The notes: generated by a model from the letters alone, not told the origin. A stretch of DNA of 34,637 nucleotides from Bacteroidales bacterium (GCA_018400955.1 JAGYLH010000034.1:1-34637); one strand, 5' to 3'; positions 23,485 to 31,528 are shown, numbered from the stretch's first letter. Program-made: numbers and translations.

Positions 23485-24246
23485 GTGAAGATAAAAGTAT
23501 TGGGAAGTGGGACATCGCAAGGGGTGCCGGTAATCGGTTGCCCTTGTGAAGTTTGTGCTTCTATTGATGATCGGGATAAACGGCTAAGGTCGTCTGTGCT
23601 GTTGGATGATGGAAAAACGTGTATTGTAATTGATACCGGCCCGGATTTCCGTCAGCAGATGTTGCGTGAAAACGTTAAAAAGCTTGATGCGGTGTTGATT
23701 ACGCATTGCCATAAAGACCATATCGCCGGAATGGATGATGTGCGTTCGTTCAATTTTTTGCAACGGCAACCCATGAAAGTTTATGCAGGCAAAGCCGACC
23801 AGCAAGTGATCAAGCAGGAATTTGCCTACGCTTTTACGGACAATCCATATCCCGGAGTACCCAAAATTGAGCTGATTGATATACAGCTTCAGCTTTTTAA
23901 GGTAGGAACGATTGAGGTAATTCCATTTCTGGTTAAGCATATGCATTTGGATGTTTTCGGTTTTAGGATTGGCGATTTTTCTTATATCACTGATGCCAAT
24001 TACATCCCGCCTGAAAGCATGGAAATCATCAGGGGTTCCAAAGTAATCATCCTGGATGCCCTCAGGCGGAGGAAACATGTTTCGCACTTCACTTTGGACG
24101 AAGCCGTTGAGGTGATTGAAGATTTAAAGCCTGATTTGTCCTACTTTACGCATATTAGTCATTTGATGGGCAAGCACAGCGAAGTAGAAACCGACTTGCC
24201 CGAGAATATGTTTTTGGCCTATGATGGTTTGGAGATTCAATTATAG
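23485..24246 (+). CDS. MBL-fold metallo-hydrolase, PhnP-like phosphodiesterase
   Basis: The 253-residue product is a metallo-beta-lactamase-fold hydrolase of the PhnP / cyclic phosphodiesterase type. It begins KIKVLGSGTSQGVPVIGCPC and has an extra cysteine pair in CPCEVC (about 19-24), which in PhnP binds a structural zinc. The active-site motif is THCHKDHIAGMDD (about 73-85; HxHxDH), followed by VKHMHLDVFGFRIGDFSYITD (about 152-172) and HISHLMGKHSEV near the end. The native substrate in Bacteroidota is unknown; phn genes are absent here, so phosphonate use is not implied. The start is a GTG at 23485. A near-consensus promoter (TTG-N20-TTACTTTG, 23431-23461) lies just upstream. Confidence 0.85.
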   Translation: MKIKVLGSGTSQGVPVIGCPCEVCASIDDRDKRLRSSVLLDDGKTCIVIDTGPDFRQQMLRENVKKLDAVLITHCHKDHIAGMDDVRSFNFLQRQPMKVYAGKADQQVIKQEFAYAFTDNPYPGVPKIELIDIQLQLFKVGTIEVIPFLVKHMHLDVFGFRIGDFSYITDANYIPPESMEIIRGSKVIILDALRRRKHVSHFTLDEAVEVIEDLKPDLSYFTHISHLMGKHSEVETDLPENMFLAYDGLEIQL

Positions 24247-24294
24247 AGGATCTGACCGCATAAATTGTTCATCTGAATTTAAAATTGAAAGCAA

Positions 24295-25578
24295 ATGAAA
24301 AGCCTCATTCCGTTGGCCGAGCGTCTCCGACCGCATGCCCTTGACAGCTATATCGGACAAGAGCACCTGGTGGGTGAGGGGGCTGTGTTGCGCACGGCAA
24401 TTGAGTCGGGACGCATTCCTTCGATGATTTTTTGGGGGCCGCCAGGTGTGGGCAAAACGAGCCTGGCTTTTATCATTTCGAAACAACTCAACCGAAGTTT
24501 CTTTACCCTGAGCGCTGTGAGCAGCGGTGTGAAAGATGTGCGCGAGGTAATTGAAAAAGCCCGCATGATGCCACAGGCCCCCGTGCTTTTTATTGATGAA
24601 ATTCACCGTTTCAGTAAATCGCAGCAGGATTCGCTGTTGGGTGCCGTTGAAAAGGGAATGGTCACCCTTGTGGGCGCCACAACAGAAAACCCCTCATTTG
24701 AAGTGATTTCGCCGCTGCTGTCGCGCTGTCAGGTTTATGTGATGAAGCCGCTCAACGAAGCTCATTTGCTGCGATTATTGCAATATGCTGTGGAATTGCT
24801 GGAGCAAGACTATGGCAAAAAAATCATTTTAAAGGAAAACGATGCTCTGTTGCGCATCAGTGGGGGTGATGCCCGTAAATTATTAAATGCCATTGAGTTG
24901 GTAGTTGATTTAATGGCCGATAGTGCCGCTTCGGAAAAGGAGATTACGATTACGAATGAAATTACTTCCCGTTGCATTCAGAATAATCTGGCGGCTTATG
25001 ACAAGAAAGGGGAGATGCATTATGATGTTATTTCTGCTTTTATAAAATCACTCAGGGGCAGCGATCCCAATGCGGCCATTTACTACCTGGCCCGCATGAC
25101 CGAAGCCGGCGAAGACCCATTATTTATTGCACGTCGTATGCTCATTCTTGCTTCTGAGGATATAGGCAATGCCAACCCCAATGCACTTTTGCTGGCCAAT
25201 ACCTGTTTTGATGCCGTGAATAAAATCGGTTGGCCCGAAAGCCGTATTATCCTTTCTCAAACGGCTGTTTACATGGCTTGTTCGCCCAAAAGCAATGCGA
25301 GCTATTTGGCCATTGAAAAGGCTTTGTCGCTGGTGCGCAAAACCGGCGATCTGAGCGTGCCTTTGCCCTTGCGCAACGCACCTACTGGCTTGATGAAAGA
25401 CCTGGGCTATGGAAACGACTACAAGTACGCCCACGATTTTCAGGATAATTTTGTGGAGCAGGAGTTCCTTCCCGAACAAATTGCAGGTACCAAAATATTT
25501 GAACCCGGAAACAACGCACGTGAACAGGAACAGCGATCATTTTTAAGCAAACGCTGGCGTGGTAAGTATGGGTATTAG
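24295..25578 (+). CDS. rarA: Replication-associated recombination protein RarA (MgsA)
   Basis: RarA is a AAA+ ATPase of the clamp-loader-like MgsA/Mgs1/WRNIP1 family that acts at stalled replication forks. The 427-residue product is complete: N-terminal PLAERLRPHALDSYIGQEHL (about 5-24), Walker A WGPPGVGKTS (about 44-53), Walker B VLFIDEIHRF (about 95-104), sensor region GATTENPSFEVISPLLSRCQV (about 124-144) and the C-terminal tetramerisation part with RMTEAGEDPLFIARRMLILASEDIG (about 267-291). It starts at the ATG at 24295 after a 48 bp gap from the hydrolase gene. It is the last clearly core gene before the accessory island. Confidence 0.95.
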   Translation: MKSLIPLAERLRPHALDSYIGQEHLVGEGAVLRTAIESGRIPSMIFWGPPGVGKTSLAFIISKQLNRSFFTLSAVSSGVKDVREVIEKARMMPQAPVLFIDEIHRFSKSQQDSLLGAVEKGMVTLVGATTENPSFEVISPLLSRCQVYVMKPLNEAHLLRLLQYAVELLEQDYGKKIILKENDALLRISGGDARKLLNAIELVVDLMADSAASEKEITITNEITSRCIQNNLAAYDKKGEMHYDVISAFIKSLRGSDPNAAIYYLARMTEAGEDPLFIARRMLILASEDIGNANPNALLLANTCFDAVNKIGWPESRIILSQTAVYMACSPKSNASYLAIEKALSLVRKTGDLSVPLPLRNAPTGLMKDLGYGNDYKYAHDFQDNFVEQEFLPEQIAGTKIFEPGNNAREQEQRSFLSKRWRGKYGY

Positions 25579-26058
25579 TATATGCTCTAGTGAAATTTGT
25601 TGCTCGAATCTTTATTCGCATAAATGAATCATTTTTGAAATATGGCAAGAATAACCTGCTGCAGTTTAATTAGTGATTTAAATATTAGAATATTATATTA
25701 ATAATCAAAGCGTATTTTCTAAAAGATTCAAAAAATTTATTAACATTAAGTGACTGGAATTTAGTTAAATGTAGGTTTTCTTAGAAACACTAATTCGTTA
25801 AGAACTTGGGTTAGAAAACTAAGTCACGTCCGAGTTTTACGAGAGCAAACGGCAACGTTTGTTGTGCTTAATATAAGAAGTTTAGTCGTTACTGGTACCT
25901 TTTGAATGGTTGAAAGGCAAAAGCCATAGGCGCAAAGGGTTTGATGTAGATTTGATCAGATATGAAGCCCTGCTATAGGCTTGGAAGGGTAATTTTTTTT
26001 ATTTTTATGCCCTGGTTTTTTTAAAATCAGGAAGATGCATAATGTACCCCAATTGAAA
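25579..26058. other. AT-rich intergenic region at the left edge of the island
   Basis: About 480 bp with no credible gene or strong repeat. It is markedly AT-rich. I looked for, and did not find, a tRNA, a transposase remnant or an attachment-site-like duplication. A sequence aacgtttgttgtgc (about 25853) resembles tails seen beside mobile genes in Bacteroidota but is not diagnostic. Confidence 0.4.
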
Positions 26059-26563
26059 ATGGACACGATGAAAATTTTCAAAGTAAAATTCGCACTTGCC
26101 GTTACCATGCTGATCGCTTTGAGTGCTTGCAAAAAGGAAAATATCATGCAAACCGTTTTCGACGATAAGGGCATAACATCCATAGCCGGTACCTGGAAAG
26201 TGGTGAGTTATGACGACTGGACCAACAACACCCAAATTACGAAAGATGAAAACAACACCTGGACCGATTTCAATAAGGGTGATGTGACGATAAGCTTTCA
26301 GGATTCGAAGCCCATGGGGGATATCAATGGGAAAACTGTCACTAACACAATTTTCGGTAATTACACCTTATCCAATCCTCGAAAAATAAAGGTGGAAAGT
26401 TTTGCCGGAACACGCATAAACCAGCCTGATTGGGCCGATTTGTTCTGGGAGCATTTTCCCGAAAGCAGAGGCCTATGCCGTAAACAACAAACAGTTGCGC
26501 GTTTTCTACAATTCGAATAAGAACAGCATCAGCTTTGAAAGGATACCCGATACGAACAAGTGA
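26059..26563 (+). pseudogene. Small lipoprotein with a C-terminal frameshift
   Basis: The N-terminal part reads as a lipoprotein: MDTMKIFKVKFALAVTMLIALSAC ends in a lipobox (LSAC) followed by KKENIMQTVF, then a beta-rich domain (GTWKVVSYDDWTNN, GDVTISFQDSKPMGDINGKT, FGNYTLSNPRKIKVESFAGT). Frame one stops at 26520 after an odd-looking Arg/Gln-rich tail. Shifting by one base at the ccc in gcattttcccgaaagcag (about 26455-26460) gives a natural continuation AEAYAVNNKQLRVFYN, SNKNSISFERIPDTNK and a stop at 26563. This is either a real single-base insertion or a sequencing slip. Function unknown; mature protein would sit in the cell envelope. Starts at 26059 and 26068 are both possible. Confidence 0.6.
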
Positions 26564-26614
26564 AGTTTCAACCTGGCAAATAGTAAGAAACCTGGCAATC
26601 ACATAAAAAAGTAT

Positions 26615-26632
26615 TAACTTTGTAATTACAAA
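26615..26632 (+). promoter_or_regulatory. Promoter and candidate operator of mazEF
   Basis: TAACTTTG (26615-26622) matches the -7 element and overlaps a perfect 14-bp palindrome TTTGTAATTACAAA (26619-26632). The palindrome is 11 nt upstream of the mazE ATG, the position expected for autoregulation by a MazE-type antitoxin. Confidence 0.5.
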
Positions 26633-26643
26633 AGCAAGAAATT

Positions 26644-26889
26644 ATGGAAGTGTCAATCATAAAAATCGGGAATTCGAAAGGCTTCAGGCTCAGTAAAACA
26701 TTGTTGGAAAAATACAACATCAAAGACAAGGTGGAGTTAATCCTCGAAAAAGGAAGGATCATTATCAAGCCTGTTGGCACACCAAGGCAAGGTTGGGAAA
26801 ATGCTTTTAAAGAAATGCATGAGAACGGGGACGATAAGTTGTTGTTCGATGATGTGTTTGAAGACGAAAACCTGGAAGAATGGAATTAA
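26644..26889 (+). CDS. mazE: MazE-like antitoxin (AbrB/SpoVT fold)
   Basis: The 81-residue product has the swapped-hairpin DNA-binding segment MEVSIIKIGNSKGFRLSKTL (1-20) and VELILEKGRIIIKPV (about 31-45), then an acidic, flexible C-terminus (DDVFEDENLEEWN) of the sort that wraps a MazF toxin. It should bind the operator just upstream and neutralise its partner. Its stop overlaps the toxin gene by 10 nt, giving tight coupling. The start at 26644 follows the palindromic operator directly. Family assignment is strong by motif and by the adjacent toxin. Confidence 0.9.
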   Translation: MEVSIIKIGNSKGFRLSKTLLEKYNIKDKVELILEKGRIIIKPVGTPRQGWENAFKEMHENGDDKLLFDDVFEDENLEEWN

Positions 26890-27203
26890 AGCAATATCAG
26901 ATTGTCCTTGTCAATCTTGACCCGACGATTGGTAGTGAAATTAAGAAAACAAGGCCTTGTGTCATCATTTCACCTGACGAAATGAACAGGCACCTACATA
27001 CAATTATTATCGCACCCATGACAACCACCTCTCGAAAATATCCGACAAGAATTGAAGTAAAACATGAGCAGAAAATTGGTTGGATTGTCATTGACCAGAT
27101 CAGAACAATTGATAAACAGAGAATTATAAAACTGCTGGGAAGACTATCCCAACCCGAAATGAAGGAGGTTAAATCGGTTATAAAAGAGGCTTTTGTTGAT
27201 TGA
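26880..27203 (+). CDS. mazF: MazF/PemK-type endoribonuclease toxin
   Basis: MazF toxins cut RNA at short specific sequences and arrest growth until neutralised by the antitoxin. The 107-residue product has the fold's landmarks: QIVLVNLDPTIGSEIKKTRP (about 6-25), with the catalytic-loop Arg in KKTRPCVIISPDEMNR, and IIIAPMTTTSRKYPTRIEV (about 42-60) with the Thr/Ser strand. It also has GWIVIDQIRTIDKQRIIKLLG (about 68-88), where the DQIRT segment is typical of the family. It looks intact. It begins inside the last codons of mazE, so the two are translated together. The cleavage sequence cannot be predicted. Confidence 0.92.
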   Translation: MELKQYQIVLVNLDPTIGSEIKKTRPCVIISPDEMNRHLHTIIIAPMTTTSRKYPTRIEVKHEQKIGWIVIDQIRTIDKQRIIKLLGRLSQPEMKEVKSVIKEAFVD

Positions 27204-27251
27204 AAAAAAGAAAAAAACGATGGGTAAACCCATAAAAACACCTTTGAAAAT

Positions 27252-27653
27252 ATGAACTTTAGAGCATCATTTTGTGATCCGTTCAAGCCAGACATTATTG
27301 AAATGGGAAGTATTGAAAAGGATAAAATAGTGGAAACCTTTGAAAGAATTCCATGGAACAAACTGCTTGACGAGATGAAGTTGAAAAAAGAAAATGAAAT
27401 TTATTACTCGCCTTCGTTAGAAATTGAGAATAGGGACAATAAAAATGGACTATCAGTTTCGGCAGTTGATGGAAATGAGTGGTATATATTTTATAAAAGG
27501 CCCAAAATGGTAAAATGGTTTTTTGGCTTAATTGAAAAAATGGATAACAATTACTTGACCGATATTAGAGGGCAAACCGAAAAAGATGTTAAAACATGTT
27601 TGAGTGCGTTAATTATAAATGATTTAGAGTTTCTGGAAAGCAAGATAAAATAG
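27252..27653 (+). CDS. Unknown protein between mazEF and hipBA
   Basis: I do not recognise a family. The 133-residue product is polar and lysine-rich, with EIYYSPSLEIENRDNKNGLSVSA, then GNEWYIFYKRPKMVKWFFGLIEKMD (about 77-101) and a closing helix. It has no signal peptide, membrane span or Cys/His cluster. A start at the first ATG (27252) or at the second (27303, MGSIEKDK) is possible. It lies 48 bp after mazF on the same strand in AT-rich DNA, so it may be transcribed with the toxin-antitoxin pair. The YKRP aromatic patch and small size resemble immunity-type proteins only in a loose way. Confidence 0.6.
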   Translation: MNFRASFCDPFKPDIIEMGSIEKDKIVETFERIPWNKLLDEMKLKKENEIYYSPSLEIENRDNKNGLSVSAVDGNEWYIFYKRPKMVKWFFGLIEKMDNNYLTDIRGQTEKDVKTCLSALIINDLEFLESKIK

Positions 27654-27749
27654 TAACCAAATTCCTCCGCCATTTTTTCCGGGCAGCAAATTGAGTTTTT
27701 TTAAAATGGCTTACAAAGAATCTCAATCTGCAAGCATGATTGCTTTATA

Positions 27750-27937
27750 ATCATTTCAATTTACTGTATGATATATCATTCGTTAACTGGTTTTTTTTGG
27801 TATTAACGACTGATAGATCATTCATTTCTAAAGCGATTTTTTCAAAAGTTATCGCAAATAATAAAATAGTCCTTATATTTGCAGGGTAAATCATTCACTA
27901 AACAACAAAATGACGTGTTATGACTGGTAAATCATTC
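27750..27937 (+). promoter_or_regulatory. hipBA promoter with repeated ATCATTC motifs
   Basis: The -7 box TATATTTG lies at 27874-27881, about 38 nt before the hipB ATG. ATCATTC occurs at 27775, 27817, 27890 and 27931 (steps 42, 73, 41), with a near copy ATCATTT at 27750. The copies at 27890 and 27931 lie in an identical 13-mer ggtaaatcattca (27885, 27926). The last falls inside hipB. An inverted pair TCGTTAA/TTAACGA lies at 27780/27803. Confidence 0.5.
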
Positions 27938-28276
27938 AAACATTGGGCTTCCATGAACGACAAAGCTTTAGCAGCCTATATTGGGGCATTTGCCAGGTAT
28001 CATCGCATGGAGCAAAACAAAACCCAGGATGAGCTGTCAGCAGCAGCCGGCATCAGCCGTTCTACCCTGAGTTTGCTGGAACGGGGCGAAACGGTTACAG
28101 TTACCACGCTTATACAGGTGCTAAGGGTTTTGGATCAATTACAGGTCCTGTCTGCATTTGACGTAAAAGAAACGATGAGTCCATTGGCATTGGCGAAACT
28201 GCAAAAAGTTAAACGCCAAAGGGCAAGGACCAAGTCAAAGAAGAAGGGTGAAAACAGTGAACAAACAAATTGGTAA
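27920..28276 (+). CDS. hipB: HipB-like Xre-family antitoxin
   Basis: The 118-residue product has a helix-turn-helix of the Xre/HipB type: YIGAFARYHRMEQNKTQDEL, AAAGISRSTLSLLERGETVT and TLIQVLRVLDQLQVL (about 20-75). The C-terminus is long and very basic (KLQKVKRQRARTKSKKKG, about 94-111), unlike the short C-terminal arm of Escherichia coli HipB, and may add DNA affinity. It should repress its own operon and neutralise HipA. The ATG at 27920 leaves a six-codon frame (ATG at 27910) overlapping the start. It precedes hipA by 3 bp. Confidence 0.9.
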   Translation: MTGKSFKHWASMNDKALAAYIGAFARYHRMEQNKTQDELSAAAGISRSTLSLLERGETVTVTTLIQVLRVLDQLQVLSAFDVKETMSPLALAKLQKVKRQRARTKSKKKGENSEQTNW

Positions 28277-28279
28277 GCC

Positions 28280-29587
28280 ATGCAAGTTGCAGAAGTAAAA
28301 ATATGGGGTGAATTGGTTGGCGCTGTTGCCTGGGATGCAGAAAATGGGCATGCAGTTTTTGAATACAGTCCCAAATTCAAGCAATTGGGATGGGACTTAG
28401 CCCCGTTAAAAATGTCGGTTTCCGATAGCCGGGATCAATTTTCATTTCCGGAATTGCGAAATGACAGAAGTTCGGAATACGATACCTTCAAGGGTTTACC
28501 CGGTTTGCTGGCCGATTCCTTGCCCGATAGGTATGGAAACCAATTGATTAATCTTTGGTTGGCACAGCAAGGACGGCCACAACAGAGCATGAATCCGGTA
28601 GAAATGCTCTGTTTTATGGGAACCCGTGGTATGGGTGCCCTCGAATTTGAGCCTGCTGTACTCAAGGAAACCAAACGGACATTTTCCATCGAAATTAATA
28701 GTCTGGTAGCTACAGCACAAAAAATACTCGATCAGCGTGAAAGCTTTGCTACCAACCTCCACAAAGATGAGGAACAGGCTGTTGTGGAGATTTTAAAGAT
28801 TGGTACTTCCGCCGGTGGTGCCCGTCCGAAAGCTGTGATAGCGTGGAATGAAAAAAGCGGAGAGGTCAAATCGGGTCAAACCAAAGCGCCCAAGGGATTT
28901 GAACATTGGCTTATCAAGCTTGATGGAGTAAGCGATGTGCAACTGGGCAGCAGTCAGGGATACGGCAGGGTAGAAATGGCTTACTACAATATGGCCAAAG
29001 CTTGTGGCATAGTGATGATGCCTTCACGGCTGTTGGAAGAAAACGGCAGGGCACACTTCATGACCAAACGCTTCGACCGGCAGGGCAATGATGTGAAGCA
29101 CCACATACAAACATTCTGTGCGCTAAAGCACTTTGATTATAATCTGATGAATAGTTTCAGTTATGAGCAACTCTTTCAGTGCATGAGAGAGTTGAAACTT
29201 AGCTATGCCGATGCTGAACAAATGTTCAAAAGAATGGTATTCAACGTCATTGCCCGGAATTGTGACGACCACACAAAGAATTTTTCCTTTTTGCTGAAGC
29301 AAGGGGGCAAATGGGAATTGGCACCGGCTTACGATATTTGTCATGCCTACAGGCCCGGTAGTGAGTGGGTGAGCCAGCATGCCATGAGCATTAATGGCAA
29401 GAGAAAAGAAATTACGATAGCAGATTTACTGCTTGTTGGAAAATCCATTCGTTGCAAAAAAGCATCAGAGATTATTGCTGAAATTAACAATAAAGTGAAC
29501 CAATGGGAAAAATTTGCCGATGAGGTGCATGTAAATTCTACACTGCGTGATGAAATAGCTGAAACACTTATAAACCTTAGAGGCTAA
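28280..29587 (+). CDS. hipA: HipA-like Ser/Thr kinase toxin
   Basis: HipA toxins are phosphatidylinositol-kinase-like serine kinases that block translation by phosphorylating glutamyl-tRNA synthetase, or other targets in relatives. The 435-residue product is full length: N-terminal subdomain with FEYSPKFKQLGWDLAPLKM (about 27-45), the Gly-rich loop GTSAGGARPKA (175-185) containing the usual autophosphorylated Ser, WLIKLDG with the ATP-binding Lys (about 210-216), the catalytic NCDDHTKN motif (327-334) and the metal-binding Asp in LAPAYDICHAY (about 347-357). The long form with a single HipB partner matches the classic HipA type. It is next to its antitoxin and likely co-transcribed. Confidence 0.93.
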   Translation: MQVAEVKIWGELVGAVAWDAENGHAVFEYSPKFKQLGWDLAPLKMSVSDSRDQFSFPELRNDRSSEYDTFKGLPGLLADSLPDRYGNQLINLWLAQQGRPQQSMNPVEMLCFMGTRGMGALEFEPAVLKETKRTFSIEINSLVATAQKILDQRESFATNLHKDEEQAVVEILKIGTSAGGARPKAVIAWNEKSGEVKSGQTKAPKGFEHWLIKLDGVSDVQLGSSQGYGRVEMAYYNMAKACGIVMMPSRLLEENGRAHFMTKRFDRQGNDVKHHIQTFCALKHFDYNLMNSFSYEQLFQCMRELKLSYADAEQMFKRMVFNVIARNCDDHTKNFSFLLKQGGKWELAPAYDICHAYRPGSEWVSQHAMSINGKRKEITIADLLLVGKSIRCKKASEIIAEINNKVNQWEKFADEVHVNSTLRDEIAETLINLRG

Positions 29588-29713
29588 GTGCACCGTATCA
29601 ATTAGAAAGCACAGTCCGCTGGACGATTGGCATGGTTTGCAGGGAACCACAGCAAGCGTTCCAGTCTATTGCAAGTGCAAGGGATGCCCTACAACTGGAA
29701 ACAGACATATGAC

Positions 29714-29746
29714 TTTGAAGGAAATCAAAAAAAATAGGTAATTTTG
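29714..29746 (+). promoter_or_regulatory. Consensus promoter of the restriction-modification operon
   Basis: TTTG (29714-29717), a 21-nt spacer and TAATTTTG (29739-29746) match the Bacteroidota consensus completely. The -7 box ends 4 nt before the ATG at 29751, so the transcript should start at or within a few bases of the first codon. Confidence 0.6.
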
Positions 29747-29750
29747 ACAA

Positions 29751-30638
29751 ATGATAAGTGCAGACAAGAATAACAACCAACCGTTAGCTGAAGTTTTCGG
29801 CTTTCCAATTTATAATCAAACAGAAAGAGCTATTCGTTATCGTGAAAACAAACTTTGCCCTTTCAATAACATTGTATCAAACTGCACAAAAAATAGTATT
29901 GAGTTTCCATTAGGGGTATGCAGCCTTAACCACAAAGACAAACCAGTAATCATTTGCCCGATCCGTTTTAGGGAAGATTGGAAAATTATTAGTGATGCAG
30001 CAGCATTTATATTTGAAAATAAGACAACTTGGACTCACGTTGGAGAAGTAAGATTAAAAGATAAGTTTGGCAAATCGGCAGGAAATATTGACTATGTTTT
30101 GGTTGCGTATGACGACAAAGGCCGAGTGCTTGACTTCGGTTCACTTGAAGTTCAGTCAGTTTACCTATCTGGTAACCTTACTGGGCCATTTTTGTCTTAC
30201 TTAGAAGAGCCAACTGCTGACTTCACTTGGAGGCAGGCATTAAAATACCCCAAACCTGACTATCTTTCATCCTCAAGAAAACGGCTTGTTCCACAAATAA
30301 TTGCTAAAGGTTCTATCCTCAATCAGTGGAAAAAAAAGCAAGCAGTTGTGTTACAGACTGCATTTTTCAAAACACTACCACCACTGCCTGAAGTTGACAA
30401 AGCTGATGCCGACTTTGCATTTTTCCTATACGACTTAGTTCTTATAAAACAACAGAAGCGATTGGAAATCAAACTTTCCAGAGTAGTTTATACCAAGTTT
30501 ACCAGTGCATTGGAGCAGATTGCAAAATTTGAAGTAGGCTCAATTAACGAGTTTACTCAATTATTGCAAAAGAAACTAGATGCAAAACGGTCTGGTGCTT
30601 CGGATTTTAATAACCTTAAAAACGTAGTTGCAGAATGA
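29751..30638 (+). CDS. NotI-family type II restriction endonuclease
   Basis: A 295-residue protein matching the NotI family. The N-terminal part PLAEVFGFPIYN (11-22) is followed by four cysteines (C36, C45, C57, C69) in CPFNNIVSNC, LGVC and ICPIRF, which in NotI bind one iron atom in a rubredoxin-like site. The nuclease core follows: VGEVRLKDKFGKSAGNIDYV (97-116) and DFGSLEVQSVYLSGN (128-142), giving catalytic D114, E133 and Q135 of a PD-(D/E)xK variant. It lies 4 nt overlapping with the methyltransferase gene (ATGA), so the pair forms an operon. The target site cannot be read from sequence, but the partner is an adenine methyltransferase, so it should contain an A. Confidence 0.87.
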   Translation: MISADKNNNQPLAEVFGFPIYNQTERAIRYRENKLCPFNNIVSNCTKNSIEFPLGVCSLNHKDKPVIICPIRFREDWKIISDAAAFIFENKTTWTHVGEVRLKDKFGKSAGNIDYVLVAYDDKGRVLDFGSLEVQSVYLSGNLTGPFLSYLEEPTADFTWRQALKYPKPDYLSSSRKRLVPQIIAKGSILNQWKKKQAVVLQTAFFKTLPPLPEVDKADADFAFFLYDLVLIKQQKRLEIKLSRVVYTKFTSALEQIAKFEVGSINEFTQLLQKKLDAKRSGASDFNNLKNVVAE

Positions 30639-31528
30639 ATAATCAGTTGACTATGTTTGATTTAAGCGAAAAAAGCGAAAGAGCAGCAATTATTAACGTT
30701 GCATCGGTTCCTCAGCGAAGTCCATTTCGTTACCCAGGAGGAAAAACATGGCTTGTGCCAACGGTAAGGAAATGGCTTAAGCAAGAGAGAAAATCAGTTT
30801 CAGAGCTAATCGAACCATTTGCAGGTGGAGGTATTGTAAGCCTCACTGCGGCATTTGAGCGATTGGCTGATGGAATTGTTATGGTGGAAATGGATGAAGA
30901 AATTGCAGCCGTTTGGGAAGTTATCCTCAGTGAAAATAATAAATGGCTTGCCGCTAAAATAATCTCATTCAACCTGACAATTGACAACGTAAAAGCAGAG
31001 TTAAACAATCCGAATAAAGAACTTCATGATATTGCTTTTTGCACGATTTTAAAAAACAGGATTTTTCATGGTGGCATTCTTGCCAAAGGTTCTGGTATGA
31101 TTAAAAATGGCGAAAACGGGAAAGGAATTACTTCCCGTTGGTATCCAAAAACGCTACACGACAGAATTATTGCTATTGGTTACGTCAAAGACAGAATTAG
31201 CTTTAAAACCGGCGATGCTTTTGAAGTGTTAGAGCAGAACCTTGAAAACGACAAAGCCTATTTCTTCATTGACCCACCCTATACAAAGGCTGGCAAACGC
31301 CTTTACACATATTATGACATTGACCATGAACGATTGTTTGCATTAACTGCCCAGCTCAAAGGTAAGTTTATGCTGACCTATGACGACACAAACGAAATTC
31401 GACAACTTGCTGACGAATACAGACTTGATTACAGGACAATTCCTATGAAAACTACACACCATTTACAGAAAAATGAAATCATTGTTTCGGATAATTTCTC
31501 ATGGTGGACAGAAAGTAACCACCGGTAA
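30635..31528 (+). CDS. D12-class N6-adenine DNA methyltransferase
   Basis: This 297-residue enzyme transfers a methyl group from S-adenosylmethionine to the N6 of adenine in DNA. Motifs in order: FRYPGGKTWLVP (31-42), IEPFAGGGIVSL (59-70; the AdoMet-binding motif I), MVEMDEEIAAVW (83-94), KNRIFHGGILAKGSG (140-154) and the catalytic DPPY (213-216) in FIDPPYTKAGKRLY. The order is that of alpha-class (D12, Dam-like) enzymes. It should protect host DNA against the endonuclease encoded just upstream, with which it overlaps by 4 nt. No specificity subunit is present, so a type II system is expected. Confidence 0.93.
   Translation: MNNQLTMFDLSEKSERAAIINVASVPQRSPFRYPGGKTWLVPTVRKWLKQERKSVSELIEPFAGGGIVSLTAAFERLADGIVMVEMDEEIAAVWEVILSENNKWLAAKIISFNLTIDNVKAELNNPNKELHDIAFCTILKNRIFHGGILAKGSGMIKNGENGKGITSRWYPKTLHDRIIAIGYVKDRISFKTGDAFEVLEQNLENDKAYFFIDPPYTKAGKRLYTYYDIDHERLFALTAQLKGKFMLTYDDTNEIRQLADEYRLDYRTIPMKTTHHLQKNEIIVSDNFSWWTESNHR

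Noticed and set aside
23584..24087. Minus-strand 167-residue frame opposite the metallo-hydrolase
   Set aside because: Antisense to the HxHxDH hydrolase; no family features.
27210..27245. Terminator after mazF (atgggtaaacccat)
   Set aside because: The stem is only 6 bp and is followed by A, not T, on the coding strand; it would fit a minus-strand transcript, and no gene lies there.
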